Assembly: GCF_014646355.1 (NCBI RefSeq)
Contig: NZ_BMNH01000016.1
Span: forward strand, 114,118-178,117
Origin: Nonomuraea cavernae
Lineage (GTDB): Bacteria > Actinomycetota > Actinomycetes > Streptosporangiales > Streptosporangiaceae
Direction: 5' to 3'
DNA length: 64,000 bases
Made by a program: the position numbers and the translations under genes. Position 1 is the first letter of the stretch, and each line of letters begins with the position of its first letter. This document shows positions 16,144-25,716 of this stretch, piece by piece. Under the pieces are notes generated by a model that saw nothing but the letters and a program-made list of their open reading frames with translations, did not search any database and was not told the origin of the DNA.

Positions 16144-18411
16144 ATGCTGGAGATGGGGGCGGAGATGGCAGCCGACCGCGTGCTCAGCGGGCCGGGCGCG
16201 GAGGGCAACGCGTCGCAGAGCCAGGGCCGCCTGATCGGCAGGCGCTACCGGCTGATGTCGCCGGTCGGCCGGGGCGGCATGGGCATGGTGTGGCACGCGC
16301 ACGACGTGCTGCTCGACCGGGCCGTGGCGGTGAAGGAGCTGATCCTGCCGTACGGCCTCGACACCACGGGCAAGCAGGTCGCCCACCGCCGCATGCTGCG
16401 CGAGGCCAGGTCCGCGGCGCGGCTGACGCACCCCGGCATCATCACCGTGCACGACGTGGTCGAGGAGGACGGCCGGCCGTGGATCGTCATGGAGCTGGTC
16501 CGGGCCTGGTCGCTGGAGCAGGCCGTACGGCAGAGCGGCCCGCTCCCCGTGATCCAGGCCGCGGAGATCGGCATCCGGGTGCTCGACGCGCTGCGCCACG
16601 CGCACGCCGCCGGGATCCTGCACCGTGACATCAAGCCGGGCAACGTGCTGCTCACCGCCGACCGGGTGGTGCTGACCGACTTCGGCATCGCCGCCATCGA
16701 GGGCGACGTCACGATCACGCAGACCGGGCTGCTCATGGGCTCGCCCGCGTACGTTCCGCCGGAGCGGCTGTCCGGCCAGCCGATCACGCAGGCGGCCGAC
16801 CTGTGGTCGTTCGGCGCGACGTTGTACACGGCCGTGGAGGGACGCCCGCCGTACGAGGGGCCGGACGCGATCGCCGTGCTGGGCGCGGTGCTCACGCAGG
16901 ACCCGATCAGGCCGCAGCGGGCCGGCGCGCTGCTGCCGATCATCGAGCGGCTGCTGCGCAAGAACCCGGCCGAACGGCTCACCGCCGACCAGGTGAGCGA
17001 GGCGCTCGAACGGGTGCTGCACGCGCACGGGTCGGTCCGGCCGCGCACGCCCGAGACGCAGCCGTCGCTGCCCACGCAGGCCGACTCGACGCCGATGGCG
17101 CTGCTGCCGCCGTTCGACCCGCCGTCCGGGCCGATGCCCTCGCGGATCGTGGAGACGCCGTCCGGTCCGGTACGCGTGCCGTACGACCCGGGGAGCGGCC
17201 CCTCCGACGGGTACGACGCGATGTCGAGCCCGTCGGGCGGCCAGTTCCCGCCGAGGGCGGACGGGTTCGACGCGTTCACCAGTCCCTCGGGGCCGCTGCG
17301 CCGGCCCGAACCGCCCTCCGGCCCGCAGCGGTCCCCGGAGCCCGCGCCCGGCGCCCGTCCCCCCTTCGGCGAGCCGGCGACCTCGAACGCCCCGGCCCCG
17401 CCCCCGTTCGGCGGACCGTCCGGCCCACACGCCCCCGCCCCTCCCCCCTTCGGCGGGCCATCGACCTCGAACGACCCTGTCCCGCCTCCCTTCGGTGGGC
17501 CGTCCGGCCCGTACTCGGTCCTGGCGCCCGACGAGCTCGGCGGCCCCTCGGGCCCGCACCCGGTGCGGACCCCCGGCCGGGGCGACCCGCCGGGACAGAG
17601 CGGGCCGCAGCCGATCCTGCCGCTGACCACCGACAGCCGGGCCGTTCCCTGGCCGCTGGCCACGGACGACGACCTCCGCGACCACTCGCGCGACCTGTCA
17701 CGCGACGTCCCGCGCAGCCGCCTGGCCGCCCTGCCCAGCGCACCCGACCGGCTGACCAGGAACAGAAGCAGGCGCAGGCCCGGTGATGACGAGGACAGCG
17801 CCTGGGTGCGGGACGGACGGCCGACCGCCCGCCTGATCCTCGCCTCCGTCGCGGCCGTGGGCACGGTGGCGGTGGCCATCGCGCTCATCGGTTCCAGCGG
17901 CTCGCCGGAGCCCGTCGTGAGCGCCCCGCTCGCCACCAGCGAGACCGCGTCGGCCCAGCCGCTCCAGAAGACGGCGGTGCCCGACGGCTACACCGAGCAG
18001 ACCCCGCCGGGCTTCTCGGCGGCGGTCCCCGAGGGCTGGAAGCTGACGACGTCCGGCGGCGAGGCCACGTTCACCGGGCCCAAGGACTCGGGCCTGCGGA
18101 TCCTGGTGGAGCAGGCGACCGCGCAGCCCGACGGCGGCCTGTCCGAGCTGGGCAGGGAGGAGGCGGACGGCGGCCGGGAGGGCTACATCCAGGTGCAGTT
18201 GCAGGCGGCCCAGTTCCGCACCTGGAAGGCGGCCGACTGGGAGTACACCTACACGCTGCCCAACGGTGTCCCGATGCATGCCCTGACCAGGTACGTCACG
18301 ATCGACGACGACACCGCGTACAAGATCACCTTTGACATGCCGGAGCTGACCTGGGACGACCAGGCCAAGAACCGCAAGGTCTTCCTGGACACCTTCCGCC
18401 AGACCACCTGA
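16144..18411 (+). CDS. Transmembrane serine/threonine protein kinase
   Basis: The 755-residue protein has an N-terminal Hanks-type kinase domain (about 36-300): glycine loop GRGGMGMVW near 42, ATP-binding K64 in VAVKE, catalytic HRDIKPGN (160-167) and DFGIAAIEG. A long linker (about 300-560) rich in Pro, Gly and Ser repeats PSGP and PPPFGGP. One transmembrane helix lies near 565-585 (LILASVAAVGTVAVAIALIG). The outer C-terminal domain of about 160 residues begins VPDGYTEQTPPGFSAAVPEGW and is seen in other actinomycete kinases; it is not PASTA. ATG codons at 16144, 16153 and 16165 are all possible starts. It probably senses an extracellular signal; the substrate is unknown. Confidence 0.9.
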   Translation: MLEMGAEMAADRVLSGPGAEGNASQSQGRLIGRRYRLMSPVGRGGMGMVWHAHDVLLDRAVAVKELILPYGLDTTGKQVAHRRMLREARSAARLTHPGIITVHDVVEEDGRPWIVMELVRAWSLEQAVRQSGPLPVIQAAEIGIRVLDALRHAHAAGILHRDIKPGNVLLTADRVVLTDFGIAAIEGDVTITQTGLLMGSPAYVPPERLSGQPITQAADLWSFGATLYTAVEGRPPYEGPDAIAVLGAVLTQDPIRPQRAGALLPIIERLLRKNPAERLTADQVSEALERVLHAHGSVRPRTPETQPSLPTQADSTPMALLPPFDPPSGPMPSRIVETPSGPVRVPYDPGSGPSDGYDAMSSPSGGQFPPRADGFDAFTSPSGPLRRPEPPSGPQRSPEPAPGARPPFGEPATSNAPAPPPFGGPSGPHAPAPPPFGGPSTSNDPVPPPFGGPSGPYSVLAPDELGGPSGPHPVRTPGRGDPPGQSGPQPILPLTTDSRAVPWPLATDDDLRDHSRDLSRDVPRSRLAALPSAPDRLTRNRSRRRPGDDEDSAWVRDGRPTARLILASVAAVGTVAVAIALIGSSGSPEPVVSAPLATSETASAQPLQKTAVPDGYTEQTPPGFSAAVPEGWKLTTSGGEATFTGPKDSGLRILVEQATAQPDGGLSELGREEADGGREGYIQVQLQAAQFRTWKAADWEYTYTLPNGVPMHALTRYVTIDDDTAYKITFDMPELTWDDQAKNRKVFLDTFRQTT

Positions 18412-18429
18412 CCTACACGGGAGGAGGTC

Positions 18430-18579
18430 ATGGGAGCGGGCGCGTCCCCGGGACGCGGTCGCGAGAGGCGCTTGTCACCGTCCGCGGGCCGAACGAAATG
18501 GGACGGGCGGAACCCATCGGGAAAGCGCCCTTGTCCTTTTTGGGGCCATCTCATGGGCTATGCGAGACTTCACAAGTGA
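18430..18579 (+). CDS. Possible 49-residue protein coupled to the MFS gene
   Basis: An ATG at 18430 is preceded by GGGAGGAGGTC, an almost ideal ribosome binding site. The frame is open for 49 codons and stops at TGA 18577-18579, which overlaps the GTG start of the MFS gene (GTGA). The product is basic and ends PCPFWGHLMGYARLHK. No family is recognised. The signal and overlap suggest translation, possibly as a coupling peptide between kinase and transporter, but codon usage alone cannot prove it. Confidence 0.35.
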   Translation: MGAGASPGRGRERRLSPSAGRTKWDGRNPSGKRPCPFWGHLMGYARLHK

Positions 18580-19850
18580 CGAGCACCCCCACAAAGGCCG
18601 CTATTTCCCCCGATGACCGAATCCGTGCCGTTCAGCGCCGCACCCTGGGCGTCCTGTCCGGCGCGCAGATCGCGGGCGGGGTCGGGGTCGCGGTCGGGCT
18701 GGCGCTCAGCTCGGTCGTCGTGGACGAGCTGTCCGGATCCACGGTCATCAGCGGTTTCGCGGGCACCGCCACCGTGCTCGGCGCCGCGCTGCTCGCGCTG
18801 CCCACCGCCAAGGCGGCGGGACGGGGCGGACGGCGCGCGGGGCTGGCGCTGGCGTACCTGGCGGCGCTCGCGGGATGCGCGCTGTCCGTGGCCGCCATCT
18901 CGATGGGCAACTGGCCGCTGCTGCTGGCCGGGCTGGTGCTGGTGGGCGGCGGAAGCGCGGGCAACCTGGCCGCGCGCTACTCGGCGACCGACCTGTCGCC
19001 GAAGGGACACTCCGCCAGGCACCTGTCACTGGTCGTGTGGGCGGCCACCATCGGCTCCGTGGCGGGACCCAACCTGGCCAGACCCGCCGACCAGATCGGC
19101 ATGGACGCGGGCCTGGCCGAGAAGGCGGGCCCGTTCGCGTTCGCGGCGCTGGCCTTCGCCGCGGCCCTGCTGATCATCGTGATCGGGCTGCGTCCCGACC
19201 CGCTCAAGCTGGCGCGCGAGCGCGACGGCGCGTCCCCGGCCGACCGGGCCAGGAGCGGCACGGTCAAGGACGCCTGGCGGACGCTGCGCGCCACGCCGAT
19301 GGCCCGCCGGGCGCTGGTCATCATCGCGGTGAGCCACACCGCGATGGTGTCGGTCATGTCGATGACCCCGGTCAAGCTGCACCACGACGGCTCGAACCTG
19401 GATGTCATCGGCCTGGTGATCAGCCTGCACATCGCCGGGATGTACGTCATGTCGCCCGTGGTGGGCTGGCTGGCCGACAAGGCGGGCAGGGTGCCGGTGC
19501 TGCTGCTCGGCATGTCGCTGCTGCTCGGCGCCTCCGCCCTGGCCGCCACCGCCGATCACCGCGTCTGGCAGGTGACGGTGGCGCTGGTGCTGCTCGGGCT
19601 GGGCTGGTCGTGCGGCCTGGTGGCGGGCTCGGCGCTGCTCACCGAGTCGGTTCCGATCGGCAGTCGTACCCCGGTGCAGGGCCTGTCGGACCTGCTCATG
19701 AACGTGTGCGGCGCCACCGGCACGATCGTGGCCGGCGCGATCGTCGGCGGCCTGTCGTACAGCGTGCTCGGCCTGGTGGTGGGCGTGATGGTGGCGCTGG
19801 CCGGAGTCTGGCTGGCCGCCGGACGGCGGAACCACCCGACACCGGCGTAG
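18576..19850 (+). CDS. Major facilitator superfamily transporter
   Basis: This 424-residue protein has about twelve hydrophobic helices and is an MFS permease of the drug-efflux/YfmO-like kind. The first helix begins VLSGAQIAGGVGVAVGLALSS after a 25-residue cytoplasmic lead. The central loop contains a basic stretch (RPDPLKLARERDG) and the sequence GWLADKAGRVPVLLLG resembles MFS motif A between TM8 and TM9. GTG 18576 is chosen as start because the protein then begins with a normal short tail and overlaps the small upstream ORF. The substrate cannot be predicted. It converges with the DNA polymerase gene. Confidence 0.85.
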   Translation: MTSTPTKAAISPDDRIRAVQRRTLGVLSGAQIAGGVGVAVGLALSSVVVDELSGSTVISGFAGTATVLGAALLALPTAKAAGRGGRRAGLALAYLAALAGCALSVAAISMGNWPLLLAGLVLVGGGSAGNLAARYSATDLSPKGHSARHLSLVVWAATIGSVAGPNLARPADQIGMDAGLAEKAGPFAFAALAFAAALLIIVIGLRPDPLKLARERDGASPADRARSGTVKDAWRTLRATPMARRALVIIAVSHTAMVSVMSMTPVKLHHDGSNLDVIGLVISLHIAGMYVMSPVVGWLADKAGRVPVLLLGMSLLLGASALAATADHRVWQVTVALVLLGLGWSCGLVAGSALLTESVPIGSRTPVQGLSDLLMNVCGATGTIVAGAIVGGLSYSVLGLVVGVMVALAGVWLAAGRRNHPTPA

Positions 19851-19929
19851 CGGCCGGCGGCGCGCCCACTCGGCGTGGCCGTGGCGGACGACGGCGGACC
19901 CGGCGTCGGCGCGGCAGCCGAGGGCGCGA

Positions 19930-21495
19930 CTACTTGGCGTCGGCGTAGCAGTCGACGGCGACCGCCTCCATCGGGAAGCGCACCGGGGTGCGGCCGAACA
20001 GCAGCCGGGTCGCCTCCGCCGCCGCGCCGGACACCGCGCCGATCACCTGCTCGGCCTGGTCGAGCGGGCAGTGCACGATGACCTCGTCGTGCTGGAAGAA
20101 CACCAGCCGGGCCGGGTCGGGCAACAGCCCGCGCAGCACCGCCATCAGCGCGAGCGCCCACTCGGCCGCCGTGGCCTGGACGACGAAGTTGCGGGTGAAC
20201 CGGCCGCGGTCGCGCGCGGCCCGGCCGCCGTCGGGCCCCGACACGATCTCCTTCCACCGCTCGGACGGAGGCGGGCTGGTGCGCCCGAGCCAGGAGCGGA
20301 CGAGGCGGCCCTCCTCGCCCGCCTTGGCGGCGTCCTCGACGAAGCGGTAGGCCTGCGGGAAGCGCTGGCGCATCATGGCGAGCAGCTTGGGGGCGTCGCC
20401 GCTGGTGCCGCCGTACATGGCGGACAGCATCGCGATCTTGGCGTTGTCACGCTCGCCGCCGAACGACTGCGCCAGCGCGGAGTAGAGGTCGATCTCGCCC
20501 GCCGCCCTGGCCAGCCCCACGTCGCCGGCCATCGCGGCCAGCACCCGGGGCTCCAGCTGGGCCGCGTCGGCCACGACCAGGGTCCAGCCCTCGTCGGCCC
20601 GCACCACCCGGCGCATCACCTTGGGAATCTGCAGCGCCCCGCCGCCCGAGGTGGCCCAGCGGCCCGACACCACGCCGCCCGCCACGTATTCGGGCCGGAA
20701 CCGGCCGCCGCGCACCCACTGGTCAGCCCACGTCCAGCCGTGGAAACTGTGCAGCCGGGCCAGCTCCTTGTAGGCGAGCAGCGGAGCGACGGCCGGGTGG
20801 TCGATCCGCTTGAGCTCCCACGACCGGGTGCTCTCGATCGCCACGCCCGCGCCCTTGAACGCCTTGACCAGCTGCCGCACCGAGTCGGGGTTGACCGGGT
20901 GACCGAACGCGGCCGACACCTCGTCGGCCAGCGCCTGCAGCCGGGCGGGCCGCATGCCGTGCACGGGGCGCGGCCCGAGCAGCTCGCTGAGCAGGGCGTC
21001 GTGCTCGTCGCGGCGCCACGGCATGCCGTCGTGGCCCATCTCGGCGGCGATCAGCGCGCCCGCCGACTCGGCCGCGACCAGCAGCCGGAACCGGCCGGGA
21101 TCGGGCAGCGCGTCGATCCGGGCCAGCTGGCCGGCCAGCACCTCGGCCACCGCTTCGGCGGCCAGGGGCTCGGGCGCGAACAGGGTGCCGGGCGCGGAGG
21201 GCTGCTCGTCGGGCACCGGCAGCCCGCGCAGGCGGGCGTGGGCGGCCCTGGCCGAGCGGGGCTCGCCGTAGCGGCCCTCGGCGGCCAGCAGCAGGCCCTC
21301 GGTGAGCGCGAGGTCGTGGCAGCGCGACAGCCGCACGCCGGCGCTGAGCAGCGGCGGGTAGTCCTCGCGGGCGTCGGCCCAGACCCAGCGGGGACGCTCG
21401 CGTTCCAGCTCCGCCACGGCCCGCGCCGGATCGGCCGGCCGGCGGGCCGCCCCCGGGACGGGGAGGATCGTCTCTCCCGCAAGCACCACGTACAC
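19930..21495 (-). CDS. DNA polymerase I-like protein (family A polymerase with inactive-looking exonuclease part)
   Basis: The 521-residue product has an actinomycete-specific DNA polymerase I-like layout: a degenerate 3'-5' exonuclease-like N-terminal half and a family A polymerase C-terminal half. Motif A is VVADAAQLEPRVLAAM, motif B RDNAKIAMLSAMYGG, motif C FFQHDEVIVHCP, so the catalytic aspartates are present. A 5' nuclease domain is absent. GTG 21495 is the furthest sensible start; GTG 21489 fits GGAGG better in spacing. Such proteins are usually annotated as bifunctional 3'-5' exonuclease/DNA polymerase and are probably accessory repair polymerases. It converges with the MFS gene. Confidence 0.88.
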   Translation of the reverse strand: MYVVLAGETILPVPGAARRPADPARAVAELERERPRWVWADAREDYPPLLSAGVRLSRCHDLALTEGLLLAAEGRYGEPRSARAAHARLRGLPVPDEQPSAPGTLFAPEPLAAEAVAEVLAGQLARIDALPDPGRFRLLVAAESAGALIAAEMGHDGMPWRRDEHDALLSELLGPRPVHGMRPARLQALADEVSAAFGHPVNPDSVRQLVKAFKGAGVAIESTRSWELKRIDHPAVAPLLAYKELARLHSFHGWTWADQWVRGGRFRPEYVAGGVVSGRWATSGGGALQIPKVMRRVVRADEGWTLVVADAAQLEPRVLAAMAGDVGLARAAGEIDLYSALAQSFGGERDNAKIAMLSAMYGGTSGDAPKLLAMMRQRFPQAYRFVEDAAKAGEEGRLVRSWLGRTSPPPSERWKEIVSGPDGGRAARDRGRFTRNFVVQATAAEWALALMAVLRGLLPDPARLVFFQHDEVIVHCPLDQAEQVIGAVSGAAAEATRLLFGRTPVRFPMEAVAVDCYADAK

Positions 21496-21515
21496 GCCTC
21501 CAGCGTGCCAGGCGC

Positions 21516-23012
21516 CTACGACAACCCGATGACGACCTCGTCCTCCACCGGCGGCCGCAGCTCCTGCTCCAGGCAGCCGGTGGCGGCGAAGCAACGGATC
21601 TTGAGCAGTTCGGGCGTGACCGACAGGTGCAGGAAGTGCTTGAAGAACGGCGGGGTGTCCCAGTCGGAGAACTCCGACAGATAGCGGTGGAAGACCCGGT
21701 CGACCGGCAGCCGGAACGGCCACGGCCAGGCTCCGAGCAGCCGCGCGGCCCATCTCATCCGGCGGGTGATCGTCACCTGGCCGTCGAGCGGGCGTACCGG
21801 CGTGTTGCCGATCTGGCCGGCCATGATGCAGGCGGCCTCGGCGGGCGTGAGGTAGATCCACTTCATCCGGAGCCGCTTGGCGTAGAGCTGGCTGTAGAAC
21901 GACAGCGAGTCGCCGCGCAGCGGATAGAGCCTGAAGTCGTCCTCGTGCACGCCGGCCACGTCGACCCGCCGGATGGTGTGGGTGGCGTGCATGAAGGCGC
22001 CACCGCCGCCGGAGACGATGTACTGGATCACCCGGTCGCCCACCCTGACCGGGTAGCGCTGGTAGTTGTGCACGTCGCCGCCGATCGCCGCCACGTAGCG
22101 GTGCTCGGGATCGCGCACGATGTCGTCGATGGTGCCGCCGCCCTCCAGCGGCGACGGCTTGTAGTCGTTGCGGGTGTAGATCGGCTTGCCGGTGATGAGG
22201 ACCTTGGGCCGGGGGTCGCGCGAGACGCGGCGCAGCCACTCCGTCTGCACCGCGTCGATCGTCCCCCTGATGCCGGTGTCGACGCCGACGACGAGCAGGC
22301 CGTCACTCTCGATCACCCAGTAGGGGCCGGGCTGGACGGCCTGCTGCGACGGCCGGCCCCTGAGCTCCCGGGCCTCGGCCAGCCGCGCCTCGTCGACGGC
22401 CTCCGGCCTGCGCCACAGCAGCCCGCGCAGCCAGCCGGTGTCGGGTTTGGGCTTGAGCGGCGGAGCGTCGCAGAAGATCCGCATGAACCCGCCGAGCCCG
22501 TCGTACCAGTCGTGGTTGCCGGGGATCGCGTAGATCGGCGCGCCATAGTCCTTGTACGGCCGGAAGAACTTGTCGCCGTACTCGTTGGGCGACCCCGCCG
22601 GGTAGATCACGTCACTCGCGATGACGGCGAAGGCCGTGCTTTCCCCCACCTGCAGCAGGCCCGGCACGACGGCGTACTGGGAGGCGTCGCCCTCGCCCGT
22701 GTCACCCAGCACCAGGAAGTCGAAGCTCGGGCCGACCTCGGGCCGGATCCTGAAGCCGGCGTCGGCCCCGCCTTCCAGCTGCCCCGCCACCCAGCGCTGC
22801 CGCACCTCCCCCGACGGGTCGCCGAACAACCCGGCCAGGATCTCGTTGCGCGAGCGCCACAGGGTCGCCACGTTGAGCCAGTTGAAGCCGGTGTCGTGCG
22901 GTCTGAGCCGCTCGAACGTGCCGATCTGCTGACACGACCAGCCGGCGCCCTCCTCGGAGACCCGGGATGAGGCCTGCTTCCCACGCTCGGCTGCGACGTC
23001 CACCATGACCAT
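21516..23012 (-). CDS. Calcineurin-like metallophosphoesterase
   Basis: This 498-residue protein has the metal-binding motifs of a metallophosphoesterase: GDTGEGD (103-109), a following SDVIYPAG, GNHDWYDG (165-172) and GGDVHNYQR. A roughly 95-residue N-terminal segment precedes the catalytic domain, and about 150 residues follow it without an obvious domain. No signal peptide is seen, so it is probably cytoplasmic. ATG 23012 is chosen over the much longer open frame up to 23165, which would overlap the divergent gene. The phosphoester substrate is unknown. Confidence 0.82.
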   Translation of the reverse strand: MVMVDVAAERGKQASSRVSEEGAGWSCQQIGTFERLRPHDTGFNWLNVATLWRSRNEILAGLFGDPSGEVRQRWVAGQLEGGADAGFRIRPEVGPSFDFLVLGDTGEGDASQYAVVPGLLQVGESTAFAVIASDVIYPAGSPNEYGDKFFRPYKDYGAPIYAIPGNHDWYDGLGGFMRIFCDAPPLKPKPDTGWLRGLLWRRPEAVDEARLAEARELRGRPSQQAVQPGPYWVIESDGLLVVGVDTGIRGTIDAVQTEWLRRVSRDPRPKVLITGKPIYTRNDYKPSPLEGGGTIDDIVRDPEHRYVAAIGGDVHNYQRYPVRVGDRVIQYIVSGGGGAFMHATHTIRRVDVAGVHEDDFRLYPLRGDSLSFYSQLYAKRLRMKWIYLTPAEAACIMAGQIGNTPVRPLDGQVTITRRMRWAARLLGAWPWPFRLPVDRVFHRYLSEFSDWDTPPFFKHFLHLSVTPELLKIRCFAATGCLEQELRPPVEDEVVIGLS

Positions 23013-23134
23013 ATCTTTGCCGTGATCTTCCGGAATTGCATCCGAACGCTCCGTGCTGCAGCCGACACAGAAGGTTCGCAATGGTGTAGCCTCACGCCCC
23101 AAGCAAGCGGTTGTCGGCCGTGAGGGGGGCTGCG

Positions 23135-23545
23135 ATGGCCCGGAACGGTTCGGACGATACGACACGGCGCGGCACCACGGGCGCTGATGCCGTCGAAGGC
23201 CTGCTGGCCTATGCCGCGACCCGCCCGCGCTGGAGCCGGAGCGCGCTGCGCGACCTCCGGGAGGCGGTCACGCGCGGCCGCGAGCTCGCCGCCGCCGACC
23301 CGGCGCACACCGTCCTGCTCGTGCGCGCCCTGCGCACCGCGGCCACGCTGCTGCTCAAGCGGGGGCGCGCGGCCGAGGCGCTGCCGTTCGCGATCGAGGC
23401 GGTCGAGTTGTCGCGTCCCAAGGGCGAGGCGCTGGTCGCCTGCCTGTGGTGCCTGTCCGCGGTGTACGAGGCCCTCCAGCAGTACGCCGAGGCCGCCGCG
23501 GCGACGGAGGAGGCGGCCCAGATCATGCCTCCGGACCAGGCGTAG
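23135..23545 (+). CDS. Small TPR-like protein
   Basis: The 136-residue product is mostly helical, with a repeated pattern matching tetratricopeptide helices (HTVLLVRALRTAATLLLKRGRAAEALPFAIEAVEL, then ACLWCLSAVYEALQQYAEAAAATEEA). It probably binds another protein. ATG 23135 is chosen because AGGGGGG lies before it; a TTG at 23111 is the only other start. It is transcribed divergently from the metallophosphoesterase gene and converges with the flavoprotein gene. Confidence 0.72.
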   Translation: MARNGSDDTTRRGTTGADAVEGLLAYAATRPRWSRSALRDLREAVTRGRELAAADPAHTVLLVRALRTAATLLLKRGRAAEALPFAIEAVELSRPKGEALVACLWCLSAVYEALQQYAEAAAATEEAAQIMPPDQA

Positions 23546-23558
23546 CCCGGCGTTCCGG

Positions 23559-25130
23559 TCAGGGGACGAGCACTCCCGGGTTGAGAATGCCCTCCGGGTC
23601 CAGCCGCGACTTGATCGCGCGCAGGATCTCCACGCCCACCGGCCCCACCTCGGTCGCGTACGCCCGGCGGTGCTCGCGGCCGACGCCGTGGTGGTGCGAG
23701 ACGGTGCCGCCCGCCTCGACGATCGCCGCGGTGACCGCCTCCTTGGCCCGCGCCCACTGCTCCACCGGATCCCCGTGCTGGGCGGTGACGACGGTGAAGT
23801 AGAGCGAGGCCCCGGTCTCGTACACGTGGGAGATGTGGCACATGACCAGCGGCGAGCCGAGCGCGCCGAGCAGCGCCAGCCGTACGGCGTCGTAGAGCCG
23901 CGGCAGGCCGGACCAGAACGTGGCGGTCTCCAGCGTCTCCACGGTCGCCCCCGCGGCGAGGAGCGAGTCACGCAGGTAGGGCGCGGAGAAGCGGCCGTGC
24001 TCCCAGTCCTCGCCCGGCGCCGCCCCGAGCGGGGTGCCGCCGAGTCGCGCCAGCACCGAGGCGGCCGCGTCCCGCCGCCTGGCCACCGACGCCCCCTCGT
24101 AGCCCGCGATCACCAGGCACCCGCTGTCGCCGCCGCCGATCGCGTCCGGCCTGGCCAGCCCGATCATGGTCTCGGTCTCGTCCGACAGCCGCAGCACGGT
24201 GGGCAGCGGCCCCTCCTGGGCGAGCGTCCGCAGCGCGGCCGACCCCTCCTTGAACGACGCGAACCGCCACCCCTCGTAGACCTTCTCGGCGGGCTGCGGC
24301 CGCACCCGCAGGCGCAGCGAGGTGATGACGCCGAACACCCCCTCCGAGCCCAGGACCAGCTGCCGCAGGTCGGGCCCCGCCGCCGACTTCGGCGCGCGGC
24401 CCAGCTCCAGGGTGCCCGCCGGGGTGGCCACCGTGAGGCCCACCACCAGGTCGTCGAACCGGCCGTAGCCGGCGGAGGCCTGCCCGCTGGAGCGCGCCGC
24501 CGCGAAGCCGCCGAGCGTGGCGTACTCGTACGACTGGGGGAAGTGGCCGAGCGTCAGCCCGTGCGCGCCCAGCAGCCGCTCGGCCTCCGGCGCCCGCAGG
24601 CCCGGCTGGAACTCTGCGACCATCGACTCGGCGTCGACCGACACCAGCCGGTCCAGCCGGCGCAGGTCGAGCGCCACCACCCCGGCGAAGCCGGCCCGCG
24701 AGGCGACCAGCCCGCCCACGACGGAGGTGCCGCCGCCGAACGGCACGACGGCGATCCGCTCGGCCGCGCAGAGCGCCAGCAGCGCGGTCACCTCCTCGTG
24801 CGAGCCGGGCAGCACGACCGCGTCCGGCGCGTCGGAGCCGTCGCCCGCCCTCATCAGCAGCAGGTCGGGGGTGGACTTGCCGCGCGTGTGCCGGACCCGC
24901 GCCTCGTGCGAGGTCAGCACGTGTTCCGGCCCGGTCACGCCGGCGAGCGCGGCCAGGTGCCCGGCCGACAGCGTGACCGGCGGCAGTCGCACCGCGTCGA
25001 GGGGCACGGCCGGAGCGTCCGGCGAGCGCACGCCCAGCACGTCGCCCAGCAGCCGGCGGACCTGCTCGGGCAGCTCGCGGGCCAGGGCGGGGTCGCCCCA
25101 GCCGGACCACAGCATGGATTCGGTAGACAC
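23559..25130 (-). CDS. FAD-binding oxidase, alkyldihydroxyacetonephosphate synthase-like
   Basis: The 523-residue protein is a VAO-family flavoprotein. The FAD site includes VVLPGSHEEVTALL and PFGGGTSVVGG, and the C-terminal region contains SHHHGVGREH, the histidine motif of alkyl-DHAP synthases. It ends LDPEGILNPG as in glycolate oxidase-type enzymes. In M. tuberculosis the neighbours Rv2251 (ADPS-like), Rv2250c (TetR) and Rv2249c (GlpD) show the same grouping, so a role in glycerol-phosphate or ether-type lipid metabolism is plausible. The GTG at 25130 has no good ribosome binding site; ATG 25115 is an alternative. It is divergent from the TetR gene by 16 bp. Confidence 0.85.
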   Translation of the reverse strand: MSTESMLWSGWGDPALARELPEQVRRLLGDVLGVRSPDAPAVPLDAVRLPPVTLSAGHLAALAGVTGPEHVLTSHEARVRHTRGKSTPDLLLMRAGDGSDAPDAVVLPGSHEEVTALLALCAAERIAVVPFGGGTSVVGGLVASRAGFAGVVALDLRRLDRLVSVDAESMVAEFQPGLRAPEAERLLGAHGLTLGHFPQSYEYATLGGFAAARSSGQASAGYGRFDDLVVGLTVATPAGTLELGRAPKSAAGPDLRQLVLGSEGVFGVITSLRLRVRPQPAEKVYEGWRFASFKEGSAALRTLAQEGPLPTVLRLSDETETMIGLARPDAIGGGDSGCLVIAGYEGASVARRRDAAASVLARLGGTPLGAAPGEDWEHGRFSAPYLRDSLLAAGATVETLETATFWSGLPRLYDAVRLALLGALGSPLVMCHISHVYETGASLYFTVVTAQHGDPVEQWARAKEAVTAAIVEAGGTVSHHHGVGREHRRAYATEVGPVGVEILRAIKSRLDPEGILNPGVLVP

Positions 25131-25165
25131 GTCTACACTGTGACATATGACGTTGATTCGTCACA
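25123..25165. promoter_or_regulatory. Two inverted repeats in the ADPS-like/TetR divergent promoter
   Basis: GTAGAC-AC-GTCTAC (25123-25136) and TGTGAC ... GTCACA (25139-25144 and 25160-25165) flank or cover both start codons. They are good candidates for autoregulation by the TetR protein. TACACT at 25134-25139 fits a -10 element 8 bp before the TetR ATG, which would give a leaderless mRNA. Confidence 0.5.
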
Positions 25166-25716
25166 ATGATGGAGTTCTCGACGCGGCTCGCGACTGCGTG
25201 CTGGCCTACGGGGTGCGGCGCACCACGCTCACCGACGTGGCACGCCGGGCCGGGGTGTCGCGGATGACCCTCTATCGGCGCTGGCCCGACGTCCGTTCGC
25301 TGGTCGCCGACCTGATGACCCGCGAGTGGGTGCGGGTCCTGGGCGAACTCGACGCCTCGGACCCGGTCGCGGCAGTGGTCGGGGGCGTGCGCCGGCTGCG
25401 CGAGCACCCGCTCTGGCGCAAGATCGTGGAGGCCGACCCCGACCTGCTCCTCCCCTACCTGCTGGAACGCCGGGGCGCCACCCACGAGGCCGTGCTGGAC
25501 ACGCTCCAGCGCGTCACCGGCGACGCCCGCAAGGCCCGGGCGGTGCTGCTGGTGGCCCAGTCGTTCCTGCTGTCGGCGCCCACGATGCTCGACCCCGGGA
25601 CGAGCGGCCCGGCGGGGCGCCATCCGGTGACGCTCGACGACCTCGACGCCGAACTCACGGCACTGCTGGAGGCATACCTTGGACAGCTCGCTGAACGCGC
25701 GCAGGAGGGCCCATGA
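25147..25716 (+). CDS. TetR family regulator
   Basis: The 189-residue protein has a TetR helix-turn-helix at about 13-58: LTDVARRAGVSRMTLYRRWP carries the recognition helix. The rest is an alpha-helical ligand domain ending in a long helix. It lies between the divergent ADPS-like flavoprotein gene and the overlapping downstream glpD gene, and probably controls both. The only 16-bp gap to the flavoprotein gene and the -10-like TACACT suggest a leaderless transcript. The ligand is unknown; a glycerol-phosphate or fatty intermediate is a guess from context. Confidence 0.9.
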   Translation: MTLIRHNDGVLDAARDCVLAYGVRRTTLTDVARRAGVSRMTLYRRWPDVRSLVADLMTREWVRVLGELDASDPVAAVVGGVRRLREHPLWRKIVEADPDLLLPYLLERRGATHEAVLDTLQRVTGDARKARAVLLVAQSFLLSAPTMLDPGTSGPAGRHPVTLDDLDAELTALLEAYLGQLAERAQEGP

